This document shows, piece after piece, positions 7,720 to 15,443 of a stretch of DNA of 64,000 nucleotides (within the stretch, counting starts at the first letter, position 1; every line of letters begins with the position of its first letter). The notes below the pieces were generated by a model. The model was given only the letters and a program-made list of their open reading frames with translations, had not been told where the DNA came from and ran no database searches. Location of the stretch: the NCBI GenBank assembly GCA_023433505.1, contig JAEZCO010000082.1:58287-122286 (forward strand). The letters are read 5' to 3'. This DNA is from Bacillota bacterium. Its GTDB lineage: Bacteria > Bacillota > Clostridia > Acetivibrionales > DTU013. The position numbers were made by a program, and so were the translations under genes.

Positions 7720-8760
7720 GTGAGCGATATGGGTTACAGAAGCGAAAATATTGAAAAAAAGGTAAAACCGTTAAAAAGCTCCAGTTGGAGAAAGCTGGCA
7801 GGCTTTTTGGCGTTTGAATTTATATTCCTGTGTCTGACGACGCCCTTTTTCATTTTCTTCGGTCCTTTCCAGGAAGTGAAGAGAACCGTGGTGGGGGCAT
7901 CGTGGAGCACTTTCAGCCATCAGTTCATCGCCCGGTTTTTTCTATCGGACGAAGCTATAGCAAGGATTCTCGGAAGTGCTTATGCCGTTGATCCCACAGA
8001 ACACGGAGAGCAGCTGCAGGAACTGAAATTCGGCAACAGCCACGACCAGTCAATCAAGGTTTATAATATTGACGGCGGTGATTTCGGAGGCAAGCTCATG
8101 GTGGTCAGTGATCCCACAAGAGTAGCCGTAGGGTACTCTTCGCAGATCCCGAAGTCAGGTGAAACAACCAGCGTCATTGCAAAAAAGAGCGGCGCAGTGG
8201 CGGCCATAAATGCCGGCGGTTTTCTGGACAGGGGCTGGACGGGTACGGGCGGAGCGCCTATGGGTTTTATCATTCATGATGGCAAGGTAGCCTATAATAC
8301 CGCCAAAAGTGAAGATGTCCGGCAGGATACGGTGGCTTTTACAAAAGACGGAATGCTCATCGTAGGAAAGCATACGATTTCACAACTGAAAAAGCTGGGA
8401 GTTACCGAGGGTGTCAGCTTCGGCCCGCCGCTGATAGTCAATGGCAAGCCTACCATCAGCAAGGGGGACGGCGGATGGGGAATCGCGCCGCGGACGGCCA
8501 TTGGCCAGAAGGAGACGGGAGAGGTTCTGCTGCTGGTGATCGACGGAAGAAGCCTTAGTTCCTTTGGCGCCACATTAAGGGATGTCCAGGATATCCTTCT
8601 CAACTATGGCGCCGTCAATGCTGCAAACCTGGACGGCGGATCGTCGACAACGATGTATTTCAACAAAAGTGTGATCAACAAGCCTTCCGACAAGCTGGGG
8701 GAACGTACGGTGCCCTCCGCGTTCATTGTCGTTCCACCGAAGGGCGGTGCCGGCAAATGA
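7720..8760 (+). CDS. Membrane-anchored phosphodiester glycosidase family protein (NAGPA domain)
   Basis: A 346-residue protein with a single N-terminal membrane segment (about residues 28-48, hydrophobic and aromatic-rich) and an extracytoplasmic domain matching the phosphodiester glycosidase/NAGPA (DUF2233) family. Visible motifs are INAGGF, GAPMGFIIHDGK, APRTAIGQ, LLLVIDGR and NLDGGSSTTMYF. Members are found in Firmicute exopolysaccharide or cell-surface loci and cleave phosphodiester-linked sugars in known cases. GTG 7720 is preferred because GGGTGGT lies just upstream; ATG 7729 is an alternative. The gene overlaps the next by four bases (ATGA), so the two are translationally coupled. Confidence 0.8.
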   Translation: MSDMGYRSENIEKKVKPLKSSSWRKLAGFLAFEFIFLCLTTPFFIFFGPFQEVKRTVVGASWSTFSHQFIARFFLSDEAIARILGSAYAVDPTEHGEQLQELKFGNSHDQSIKVYNIDGGDFGGKLMVVSDPTRVAVGYSSQIPKSGETTSVIAKKSGAVAAINAGGFLDRGWTGTGGAPMGFIIHDGKVAYNTAKSEDVRQDTVAFTKDGMLIVGKHTISQLKKLGVTEGVSFGPPLIVNGKPTISKGDGGWGIAPRTAIGQKETGEVLLLVIDGRSLSSFGATLRDVQDILLNYGAVNAANLDGGSSTTMYFNKSVINKPSDKLGERTVPSAFIVVPPKGGAGK

Positions 8761-9800
8761 AAGGATTCATGAGAATTTACAAATGGATAGTGCTTGCAAT
8801 TATGTTCCAGATAATTGTATTTTCATACTTGGAATTCGTATATCTGCCCAACAGAGGTACGGTAAGGGCTACCTCATTTGAGTTTTCCGATGACGAGGCC
8901 GAAGACAAGAGCATTAAAATACCTGACGATGCAGATGGGATAACGGTTTCCTATGACGGGTCCTATGCAGTATACATGCAAAAAGGCAAGCTGACGGTCA
9001 TTGATGTAAAAAAGAAAGGGAAAGTCCTTAAGGCACTGGAGGCATCCGGCGGTGAATTCACCTTTTTCCGGTGGCTGCCCGACAGGGATATGCTTATCTA
9101 TTCCATCAAGGAGCCGGAAGGGAAAACAGGCCAGGTGATGATCTCCACGTTTGATCTGGGGCCGGACCTGGAAAGAAGCTACCCCAAAATTACCGGACTG
9201 CCGGACGGAAGCGTCGTAACGGACATTGAGCTTTCTCCCCTGACGAATATAGTCTATACCATGGTGAAAACCGGAAAGACGCGAATAAAAGTCTATAAGT
9301 ACAATATTATGGATGATTTGAGTTCTGTCATAAATACGGGTGTAAATGCAGTCTTCAAGGAAACTGTCTATTCCGACAACCTGATCTATCAGGATGAAGA
9401 AGGAAAAATAACCGTCCGGAGCGGAAAGTCGGGAAAGAAAACCTATCTCCCCGTAAAAGGCAGTTTGAAGCTTTTGGCTGTGGATGCGGAGGATAATATT
9501 TATGCCGGACAACTGGACGATACAGGCAAAATAACGGCGGTCCATTACGGAAAAGCGGACGCAGCGTCCAAGGAATGGAAGAAAACCGAGCTCGGCGCTT
9601 CCTTCGAGCTTTCCAAAGTGGTGATTACACCGAATGGCAATATTTATACCGTCTCGGACATGGAGAAATCCGTCAGCAATGTGACGAATGGAAACAAATT
9701 TACGTATGGAGGGGAGCTGCTGGAGGTCGTCGATGATTATATCGTTTCAAAGGATGACCGGAAGCTCAAGCTCACTGCCATCACCAAAAAGGATGAGTAA
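8757..9800 (+). CDS. Membrane-anchored hypothetical protein, beta-propeller-like
   Basis: A 347-residue protein with one N-terminal membrane helix (about 8-27) and a large extracytoplasmic part. That part has repeated units such as DGSYAVYMQKGKLTVID, DRDMLIYSI and NGNIYTVSD spaced every 40-60 residues, which suggests a beta-propeller fold. No enzymatic motif was recognised. The start codon overlaps the stop of the upstream phosphodiester glycosidase gene (ATGA), so the two proteins are probably made in equal amounts and may work together at the cell surface. A palindromic repeat begins at the base after its stop codon. Confidence 0.7.
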   Translation: MKGFMRIYKWIVLAIMFQIIVFSYLEFVYLPNRGTVRATSFEFSDDEAEDKSIKIPDDADGITVSYDGSYAVYMQKGKLTVIDVKKKGKVLKALEASGGEFTFFRWLPDRDMLIYSIKEPEGKTGQVMISTFDLGPDLERSYPKITGLPDGSVVTDIELSPLTNIVYTMVKTGKTRIKVYKYNIMDDLSSVINTGVNAVFKETVYSDNLIYQDEEGKITVRSGKSGKKTYLPVKGSLKLLAVDAEDNIYAGQLDDTGKITAVHYGKADAASKEWKKTELGASFELSKVVITPNGNIYTVSDMEKSVSNVTNGNKFTYGGELLEVVDDYIVSKDDRKLKLTAITKKDE

Positions 9801-9898
9801 ATACTGGTGCAAATATAACTTCCCGTATAAGTTTCTGAAAATGCAGTCCATTGCGGACGGCACTTACAGAAAAACGAGAAGTTATATTTGCAGTACTC
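9801..9898. repeat. Palindromic repeat family A, copy 1
   Basis: Imperfect inverted repeat: left arm TACTGGTGCAAATATAACTT (from 9802) and right arm AAGTTATATTTGCAGTACT (9879-9897), with inner TTTCTGAAAAT / ACAGAAAAA arms and a roughly 20-base centre. Related copies lie at 30844-30940 and 34597-34695. No coding capacity. It starts immediately after a stop codon and may act as a transcription terminator or RNA-processing hairpin. Confidence 0.8.
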
Positions 9899-9922
9899 CT
9901 AAATTCTAATGCAGTATCAGGC

Positions 9923-9950
9923 TTGAAATGTTGTAGCAATGGCATATAAT
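9923..9950 (+). promoter_or_regulatory. Promoter of trxA
   Basis: TTGAAA (9923-9928), 16 bases, TATAAT (9945-9950), with the start expected near 9957 and the trxA ATG at 10032. Confidence 0.75.
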
Positions 9951-10031
9951 ATAAATATGTTTTATTACTGTTTTGTCGGGTAGAATATATCTATACATTT
10001 GGAGACTATTATTGATTTGGAGGTAAGTCAT

Positions 10032-10361
10032 ATGGCAGGCGAAAATATTATTACAGTAACGAAGGACAATTTTGAACAGGAAGTTATGAATTCTCAATTA
10101 CCGGTGCTGGTAGATTTCTGGGCATCCTGGTGCGGTCCCTGCAGAGCGGTGGCGCCGATTATGGAGCAGCTTGCGGAGGAGTATGCAGGCAAAGCGGTCA
10201 TTGCCAAGGTAAACGTGGACGATGAAGGGGAGCTTGCTGCGAAATTCAGAGTATTGAGCATTCCCACCGTGATGCTGTTCAAAGGAAGCCAGGTAGTGGA
10301 GAAGATCATAGGAGCCAGGTCCAAGGATGAATTTTCCGGTTTGATTAAAAAGAATTTGTAA
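10032..10361 (+). CDS. trxA: Thioredoxin
   Basis: A 109-residue thioredoxin with the classical WCGPC active site (33-37), preceded by VLVDFWAS, and the cis-proline region SIPTVMLF. It reduces protein disulfides in the cytoplasm, normally with electrons from thioredoxin reductase, which is not encoded here. ATG 10032 is chosen because GGAGG (10019-10023) is eight bases upstream; an upstream in-frame start would add residues that do not match thioredoxin. It has its own promoter and a terminator after it, so it is monocistronic. Confidence 0.95.
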   Translation: MAGENIITVTKDNFEQEVMNSQLPVLVDFWASWCGPCRAVAPIMEQLAEEYAGKAVIAKVNVDDEGELAAKFRVLSIPTVMLFKGSQVVEKIIGARSKDEFSGLIKKNL

Positions 10362-10392
10362 AAGCTATCCGTAGAATTTTGTTCTTAAAACA

Positions 10393-10424
10393 CTGCAAAA
10401 ATTTCTAGAAATTGCAGGATTTTT
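10393..10424 (+). terminator. Probable terminator after trxA
   Basis: CTGCAA (10393-10398) pairs with TTGCAG (10412-10417), enclosing an inner TTTC-TAGAAA fold, followed by GATTTTT. The stem has a three-base bulge, so it is moderately convincing. Confidence 0.6.
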
Positions 10425-10434
10425 AAAATAAGTA

Positions 10435-10462
10435 TTGAATATATATTACAACTGCATACAAT
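10435..10462 (+). promoter_or_regulatory. Promoter of the DivIVA-domain gene
   Basis: TTGAAT (10435-10440), 16 bases, TACAAT (10457-10462), about 60 bases before the start codon. Confidence 0.65.
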
Positions 10463-10525
10463 CGCAGATACTATGGGATTACCTGTCATTATCCGGTGAT
10501 TCCTTTATATTGAGGGGGATTTGCA

Positions 10526-10972
10526 ATGCCTGGTGAAAAACGCTTTGGGACCTCGCTTTTCGGATTCAATAAAGTAGATGTTAATGCTTATATTGAGAAG
10601 CTGCTCAGGGAATTTGATGATAAATTGAAAGAAAAAGACGATGAAATCGCTGCTTTGAAGAATCAGAACAGGGAATTCAAGCAGAAGTATGAAGATCTCT
10701 CCAAAAGGACGGATCAGGTGAATGAAGACCGTCAAAAAATTGCAAGCGTTCTCATCAGAGCACAGGAGCAAGCGCAGTCCATGCTGGAGGAAGCAAGGCA
10801 GGAAGCCCAGGATGAAAGGAAGAGGCTGGAAGAGACCATTGAGTCTGAAAAAGAAAAGCTTGTGGATATTCGCCAGGAATTGAAGACTTTGAAGTCGGAA
10901 GTTGTGACTACGCTGAAAAAATACGAAACACAGCTTGGCAGTATCATTAATGAAGATCAGCAGGTAGGATAA
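10526..10972 (+). CDS. DivIVA-domain protein
   Basis: A 148-residue protein with the DivIVA-type N-terminus (FGFNKVDVNAYIEKL, residues 12-26) followed by one long coiled coil (about 27-140, rich in E, K, Q and L). DivIVA-family proteins bind negatively curved membrane at poles and septa and recruit partners for division or polar growth. It is shorter than B. subtilis DivIVA and may be a GpsB-like or general DivIVA-domain protein; sequence alone does not decide. The ATG follows GAGGGGGA. A MinJ-like PDZ protein (33337) and MinCDE (61.5-63.5 kb) are encoded elsewhere in the window. Confidence 0.85.
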   Translation: MPGEKRFGTSLFGFNKVDVNAYIEKLLREFDDKLKEKDDEIAALKNQNREFKQKYEDLSKRTDQVNEDRQKIASVLIRAQEQAQSMLEEARQEAQDERKRLEETIESEKEKLVDIRQELKTLKSEVVTTLKKYETQLGSIINEDQQVG

Positions 10973-10986
10973 TTTTGAAAAAAGAC

Positions 10987-11015
10987 TTGAATATGAAAAT
11001 AGGATAGAGTATAAT
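10987..11015 (+). promoter_or_regulatory. Promoter of the T-box leader
   Basis: TTGAAT (10987-10992), 17 bases, TATAAT (11010-11015). The start is expected near 11022, just upstream of stem I of the T-box. Confidence 0.8.
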
Positions 11016-11047
11016 TTGAATAATTTAAATTCAAGATTGTAAATGCA

Positions 11048-11340
11048 ATGACAGGGAAGAGTACATGCGGAATTCTCAAAGAGAGCCGGAGACGGGTGGA
11101 AATCCGGCAGATGCAGGCATGGAATGCAGCCCTTGAGCTTCACCTTGAAAAGCGGGAGGAGTTGATTTTCTTCCGGAGTAGAGGTTGACGTATCCTTACG
11201 TTATAAAGGCACAGTATGAAGCTTCGGATTCTCCGGGCAAATGTACTGGCAGAGAGAGCGCCGTTTGGCGTTAACCAGGGTGGTACCGCGAATAACTTCT
11301 TCGTCCCTATAGATTTATAGGAGCGAGGAAGTTTTTTATT
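11048..11340 (+). ncRNA. T-box leader with terminator
   Basis: All main T-box parts are visible: AGGGAAGAGTA (loop-E strand), the AGAGAG bulge (11080-11085), the GCCGG/CCGGC apical stem with GGTGGAAA, the specifier region GGAATGCAG (11121-11129), the T-box AGGGTGGTACCGCG (11277-11290) and an intrinsic terminator (AACTTC...GAAGTT then TTTTTT, 11294-11337). By loop geometry (AGTA facing GAA, then the specifier) the codon reads TGC (Cys, 11125-11127). The acceptor-binding bulge is TGGT, which fits a tRNA with discriminator A, whereas tRNA-Cys usually has U; GCA (Ala), one base on, would fit better. Uncharged tRNA should permit expression of the Lrp/aminotransferase pair. Confidence 0.95.
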
Positions 11341-11400
11341 TTCTTAAGGCGTGAGCGGGGTTTTATTGGCAAATAATATCTTTGAAAAGGAGTGGACACG

Positions 11401-11880
11401 ATGAATGAGATTCTGGAGATTCTGGAGAAAAACAGCAGTATAAGCGTTGAAAATATTGCGCTTATGCTCAACAAAAGTGTTGACGAGGTCAGAGAGAAGA
11501 TACGCAAGCTTGAGGAAGACGGGATAATCGTCGGCTACAAGGCCCTCATCAACTGGGATAAGACGGACAAAGAGACAGTCACGGCGCTCATTGAAGTCAA
11601 GGTAACCCCTCAGCGGGGCCAGGGCTTTGACAAGGTTGCCGAAAGAATTTACAGGTACCCCCAGGTGAAAGCCTGTTATCTTATGTCCGGAGGCTTTGAC
11701 CTGACGGTGATCATTGAAGGGAACAGCATGAAGGAAGTGGCGCTGTTTGTGGCAGAAAAGCTTGCGCCGATTGAAAATGTTCTCAGTACGGCAACTCACT
11801 TTATTCTGAAAAAATACAAGGATAAGGGGATTGTTTTTGAAAAGAAACCGGAAGATGACAGAGAGGCTGTGATTTTATGA
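11401..11880 (+). CDS. Lrp/AsnC-family transcriptional regulator
   Basis: A 159-residue regulator with an N-terminal winged helix-turn-helix (LEKNSSISVENIALMLNKS, then VREKIRKLEEDGIIVGYKA) and a C-terminal RAM/AsnC ligand-binding domain (about 65-145, with YLMSGGFDLTVIIEG). Family members are feast/famine regulators that sense amino acids. ATG 11401 is used because AAGGAG lies ten bases upstream; the in-frame GTG at 11392 is too close to that site. It overlaps the aminotransferase gene by four bases and shares its T-box control, so it probably regulates or senses the same amino-acid pathway. Confidence 0.9.
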   Translation: MNEILEILEKNSSISVENIALMLNKSVDEVREKIRKLEEDGIIVGYKALINWDKTDKETVTALIEVKVTPQRGQGFDKVAERIYRYPQVKACYLMSGGFDLTVIIEGNSMKEVALFVAEKLAPIENVLSTATHFILKKYKDKGIVFEKKPEDDREAVIL

Positions 11881-13055
11881 ATCTGAAAGGCATGGTCAGG
11901 AAAAATGTGGCTGATATGCCTCCGTCAGGCATCCGAAAGTACTTTGACCTGATTAACGAGATGAAGGACGCCATATCGTTGGGCATCGGAGAGCCTGATT
12001 TCATTACTCCCTGGAGTGTGTGCGAAGCGGGTATCTATTCCCTTGAAAAGGGCCATACCCATTATTCCTCAAATGCAGGCTTCATAGAGCTGAGAAAGGA
12101 AATAGCGGCCTATCTGAAAAGGAAATACGGCCTTTCGTATAACCCTAAGAATGAAATCGTGGTCACCGTAGGTGCAAGCGAAGGTATCGATTTAACGCTG
12201 AGGGCTCTTGCAGGCCCCGGCGATGAGGTAATCATACCCGAGCCCAGCTTTGTGGCTTATAAGGGCTGCACCATGTTTACAGGTGCGACGCCGGTTGTTG
12301 TCAACCTGAGGGCCGAGGATCAGTTCAAGCTGACGCCGGAGCTTCTGGAAAGGGCAATTACCGAAAGGACAAAGGTTTTGATCCTGCCCTTTCCCAATAA
12401 CCCCACAGGCGCTACGATGAACAGGGAAGAGATGGAAAAGCTTGTTGACGTCCTGAAACACAGGGAGATCGTCGTTATCTCCGATGAAATATATGCCGAG
12501 CTTACGTATGAAGGAAAGCATACATCCTTTGCAAGCTTTCCTGAAATGAAGGAAAGGACCGTTTTGATCAACGGGTTTTCCAAAGCCTTTGCCATGACCG
12601 GCTGGAGGATTGGATACGCCTGCGGTCATCCGGACCTCATCGGGGAGATGAACAAGATCCACCAGTATGCCATCATGTGTTCTCCCACTACCGCGCAGTA
12701 TGCAGCGCTCGAAGCCCTTCGTGAAAGCACGGACAATGATGTCAATGAAATGGTAAAAGAGTACAACCGGAGAAGAAGAATCCTTGTGGACGGTTTTAGA
12801 AAAGCCGGATGTGATTGCTTTGAGCCCCTTGGAGCCTTTTATGTGTTTCCCAGCATCAGGTCTACGGGGATGACATCGGATGAGTTCTGTGAAAAGCTGC
12901 TGAAGGAAGAGAAAGTGCTGGTGGTACCTGGAAATGCCTTTGGTAATTGCGGTGAAGGCTTTGTCAGGGCCACCTATGCAAACTCCATTGAAAATATTAC
13001 CGAGGCGGTAAAAAGGATCCAGGCCTTCGTAGAAAGGAATCGCAGGCGGCTATAG
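11877..13055 (+). CDS. Pyridoxal-phosphate aminotransferase, class I/II
   Basis: A 392-residue fold-type I aminotransferase. The PLP-binding lysine is in NGFSKAFAMTGWRIGY, and the family motifs PNNPTGAT, SDEIYAELTY and PGNAFG plus the C-terminal substrate arginine (GFVRATYANS) are present. This is the PatA/aspartate-aminotransferase-like subgroup; the amino donor cannot be assigned from sequence. It is translationally coupled (ATGA) to the Lrp regulator and lies behind a T-box, so its expression answers to shortage of one charged tRNA, which points to amino-acid biosynthesis or interconversion. Confidence 0.88.
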   Translation: MNLKGMVRKNVADMPPSGIRKYFDLINEMKDAISLGIGEPDFITPWSVCEAGIYSLEKGHTHYSSNAGFIELRKEIAAYLKRKYGLSYNPKNEIVVTVGASEGIDLTLRALAGPGDEVIIPEPSFVAYKGCTMFTGATPVVVNLRAEDQFKLTPELLERAITERTKVLILPFPNNPTGATMNREEMEKLVDVLKHREIVVISDEIYAELTYEGKHTSFASFPEMKERTVLINGFSKAFAMTGWRIGYACGHPDLIGEMNKIHQYAIMCSPTTAQYAALEALRESTDNDVNEMVKEYNRRRRILVDGFRKAGCDCFEPLGAFYVFPSIRSTGMTSDEFCEKLLKEEKVLVVPGNAFGNCGEGFVRATYANSIENITEAVKRIQAFVERNRRRL

Positions 13056-13088
13056 GCGTATTTTACTGGCGTTCATATCCGCTTGTTG

Positions 13089-13171
13089 TCATTGCGGGCA
13101 TAATGCTATAGAGCGCGGGGCAATCTCAAAATCAGGCAGTTGCATAAAAGAATGAGATTACTCTATCGCAG
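13089..13171. repeat. Dispersed repeat family C, copy 1
   Basis: TCATTGCGGGCATAATGCTA, then AGCGCGGGGCAATCTCA (about 13111-13128), followed by a partly mirrored half with ATGAGATTACTCTATCGC (about 13152-13169). A second copy starts at 33144. The TCATTGCGAGC...GCAATCTC pattern is known from memory as a common intergenic palindromic repeat in several bacterial phyla. Confidence 0.6.
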
Positions 13172-13218
13172 CATGGGTAAATATTATCCTATGCAGGAAT
13201 GAATAATCCGGCGAGATA

Positions 13219-13227
13219 TGGTATAAT
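13219..13227 (+). promoter_or_regulatory. Extended -10 promoter of the nitroreductase gene
   Basis: TGGTATAAT (13219-13227), with only a weak ATGAAT at the -35 position. About 48 bases before the ATG. Confidence 0.6.
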
Positions 13228-13274
13228 GTTTAAAGTAAATAAATGGTAAGCATATAACAAGTGGAGGTAAAATT

Positions 13275-13787
13275 ATGGATGTATTATCTGCCATACAAGG
13301 CAGGAGAAGTATTCGTCAGTACAGCGCACGGTTTGTTGAAGACGAAAAACTGGGAAAGGTGCTGGAGGCAGCCAGACTTTCGCCCTCTGCAAGCAACCGC
13401 CAATCGTGGAAGTTCGTAGTGGTCAGGGATGACGAGACCAGGGCCAAACTGACCGAAGCCGCCGGAAGACAGGCTTTCGTCGGCCAGGCTCCAGTGATCA
13501 TCGTTGCTTGCGGTACAGATCCCGAGGGCATTATGATGTGCGGACAGCACCGCCATTCCATCGATTTGTCAATTGCCACAGCTTACATGCTTCTGGAAGC
13601 CCATGAGCAGGGACTGGGTACTTGCTGGCTGGGAAGCTTCGATGAGAAGAAAGTAAAAGAAATATTGAATATACCGGAAGGGGTCAGGGTTGTTGCCATC
13701 ACTCCTTTGGGCTATCCGGCAGAGGAGCCTGCTCCAAGGCCGAGAAAAAAAGTGGATGAGATCGTTTGCCACGAGAAATATAAATAA
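13275..13787 (+). CDS. Nitroreductase-family flavoprotein
   Basis: A 170-residue member of the FMN-dependent nitroreductase superfamily, of the small type. Visible are the N-terminal RRSIRQY motif (FMN phosphate contact), SPSASNRQSWKFVVVRD, the mid-region DLSIATAYMLLEAHEQGLGTCW and the C-terminal LGYPAEEPAPRPRK. Such enzymes use NAD(P)H to reduce varied electron acceptors; the physiological substrate is unknown. The ATG follows GTGGAGG. The aldo/keto reductase gene starts 37 bases after its stop and is likely co-transcribed. Confidence 0.88.
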   Translation: MDVLSAIQGRRSIRQYSARFVEDEKLGKVLEAARLSPSASNRQSWKFVVVRDDETRAKLTEAAGRQAFVGQAPVIIVACGTDPEGIMMCGQHRHSIDLSIATAYMLLEAHEQGLGTCWLGSFDEKKVKEILNIPEGVRVVAITPLGYPAEEPAPRPRKKVDEIVCHEKYK

Positions 13788-13824
13788 ATGACAGAGAATA
13801 TTTGTAATTGGAGAGGAGCTTGCT

Positions 13825-14814
13825 ATGAGTTACAATCCGGACAATCAAAGATATGAAGGAATGAAATACAACCGCTGTGGCAAAAGCGGGCTTAAGCTGC
13901 CGGCCATATCTCTCGGATTATGGCACAATTTCGGCGGAATTGATGTTTTTGAAAACGGACGCAAGATGGTGCAAAGGGCATTTGATCTTGGAATTACGCA
14001 CTTTGACCTTGCAAACAATTACGGACCGCCGGCGGGCTCGGCGGAAGAAAACTTTGGGAAGATTCTCAAAGCAGACTTCGCGGGGTACAGGGACGAGATG
14101 ATTATCTCCACCAAGGCAGGGTATTATATGTGGCCAGGGCCTTATGGAGACTGGGGATCAAGGAAATATCTCCTGGCCAGTCTGGATCAAAGCCTTAAAA
14201 GGATGGGGCTGGACTATGTTGACATTTTCTATTCCCACAGGCCGGACCCCAATACACCGATGGAAGAAACCATGGGGGCCCTGGACTTTGCAGTAAGGCA
14301 GGGAAAGGCGCTGTATGTGGGAATTTCATCCTACAGTCCGGAACAGACAAGACAGGCGGCAGAGATTCTCAATAGGCTGGGGACGCCCTGCCTCATTCAC
14401 CAGCCGTCCTACTCTATGTTTAACCGCTGGATCGAGGATGGGCTGCAGGATGTGCTGGAGGAAAAGGGAATAGGATCTATAGCATTTTGCCCTTTACAGC
14501 AGGGACTGCTGACGGACAGATACCTGACAGGCATACCTACAGATTCCAGAGCGGCAAAACCCAGTGGTTTTCTGAAGGCAGACCAGATTACCGAAGATAA
14601 GATAGCTAAGGTCAGGCAGCTCAATATACTGGCAAAGGAGCGCGGACAGTCGCTTTCACAGATGGCGCTGGCATGGGTGCTGCGAAGGGACAAAGTTACT
14701 TCCGCTTTGATCGGCGCAAGTAAAGTGGAACAAATCGAGCAGAATATAGGTGTGCTGAACAATCTACAGTTTAGCGAGGATGAGTTAAAGAGAATAGACA
14801 GTATTTTATCCTAA
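13825..14814 (+). CDS. Aldo/keto reductase (YghZ/Gpr-like)
   Basis: A 329-residue NADPH-dependent aldo/keto reductase. The catalytic tetrad appears as Asp in HFDLANNYG (with the Tyr following), Lys in ISTKAGYY and His in FYSHRPDP. The glycine-rich insert NYGPPAGSAEENFG and WPGPYGDWGSRKY match the subgroup of E. coli YghZ, which reduces L-glyceraldehyde 3-phosphate and methylglyoxal. A methylglyoxal synthase is encoded at 63475, so aldehyde detoxification is a reasonable inference. The ATG follows GGAGAGGAG. A strong terminator follows. Confidence 0.9.
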   Translation: MSYNPDNQRYEGMKYNRCGKSGLKLPAISLGLWHNFGGIDVFENGRKMVQRAFDLGITHFDLANNYGPPAGSAEENFGKILKADFAGYRDEMIISTKAGYYMWPGPYGDWGSRKYLLASLDQSLKRMGLDYVDIFYSHRPDPNTPMEETMGALDFAVRQGKALYVGISSYSPEQTRQAAEILNRLGTPCLIHQPSYSMFNRWIEDGLQDVLEEKGIGSIAFCPLQQGLLTDRYLTGIPTDSRAAKPSGFLKADQITEDKIAKVRQLNILAKERGQSLSQMALAWVLRRDKVTSALIGASKVEQIEQNIGVLNNLQFSEDELKRIDSILS

Positions 14815-14852
14815 GATATCCCATCTGGTTATTTCATCGGCATGAAAATAGG

Positions 14853-14900
14853 AGACCTTGTTAAGCAGCCCTTTAAAGTGGGATGCAACAAGGTCTTTTG
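14853..14900 (+). terminator. Terminator after aldo/keto reductase
   Basis: AGACCTTGTT (14853-14862) pairs perfectly with AACAAGGTCT (14887-14896), followed by TTTGATTTT. Confidence 0.85.
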
Positions 14901-15038
14901 ATTTTGCCATGCATTTCATAATTTTTGTGCCGTTTACTTGAACTTAATTTTCAAAGTGGAGGGAGTACTGCCGTCAGAGCTTAATTCCAAAGATTTTACT
15001 GTATTCATATAGAGGCCAGACGGGACTCAAATGGGATG

Positions 15039-15078
15039 TTTATACTGCAGGCAACCCTTCAGCCGCCTGCAGTATAAA
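15039..15078. terminator. Long perfect hairpin between convergent transcripts
   Basis: A 14-bp perfect stem (TTTATACTGCAGGC 15039-15052 with GCCTGCAGTATAAA 15065-15078) and a 12-base loop, located 10 bases downstream of the glnK stop on the minus strand. There is no clean U-run on the minus side, so its role as a terminator or 3' stabiliser is probable rather than sure. Confidence 0.55.
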
Positions 15079-15087
15079 CCGGGGTTT

Positions 15088-15426
15088 TTATATGGCTGCG
15101 TTACCGCGTTCGCCGGTTCTGATGCGGAGGGTGTCCGCAACATCATAGATGAATATTTTGCCGTCTCCGACCTCGCCGGTTCTGGCTTCCTTGCTGATTA
15201 TGCCGATAACCTCTTCCAATTGTTCATCTCGGATCACGGTCTCGATTTTGATCTTTGGAAGCAGGTTCATGGTTACTTCATTTCCGCGAAAATACTCCTT
15301 GCGGCCTTTTTGAAGCCCGCAGCCCATCACCTGGCTGATGGTCAATCCATTGACATTGTATTTGTTCAGGGCTTCTTTAATCTCTTCCAGCTTTCCCGGC
15401 CGGATAATCGCCTCAACTTTTTTCAT
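15088..15426 (-). CDS. glnK: PII nitrogen-regulatory protein
   Basis: A 112-residue PII signal protein with KKVEAIIRPGKLEEIKEAL at the N-terminus, the T-loop (QKGRKEYFRGNEV, 39-51), and a C-terminal signature TGEVGDGKIFIYDVADTLRIRTGERG. PII trimers bind ATP/ADP and 2-oxoglutarate and, in GlnK-type proteins, block the AmtB channel. The position equal to the uridylylated Tyr51 of E. coli GlnB is Val51 here, and residue 46 is Phe, so uridylylation is not possible. That is common in Firmicutes. It lies 17 bases downstream of amt in the same transcript. GGAGG is visible before its ATG. Confidence 0.95.
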   Translation of the reverse strand: MKKVEAIIRPGKLEEIKEALNKYNVNGLTISQVMGCGLQKGRKEYFRGNEVTMNLLPKIKIETVIRDEQLEEVIGIISKEARTGEVGDGKIFIYDVADTLRIRTGERGNAAI

Positions 15427-15443
15427 ACCTTATACCTCCGGCT

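Noticed and set aside
10505..11143. 212-codon minus-strand frame over the DivIVA-domain gene
   Set aside because: It is rich in Phe/Leu/Ser from the complement of a Lys/Glu/Gln coiled coil, a typical shadow.
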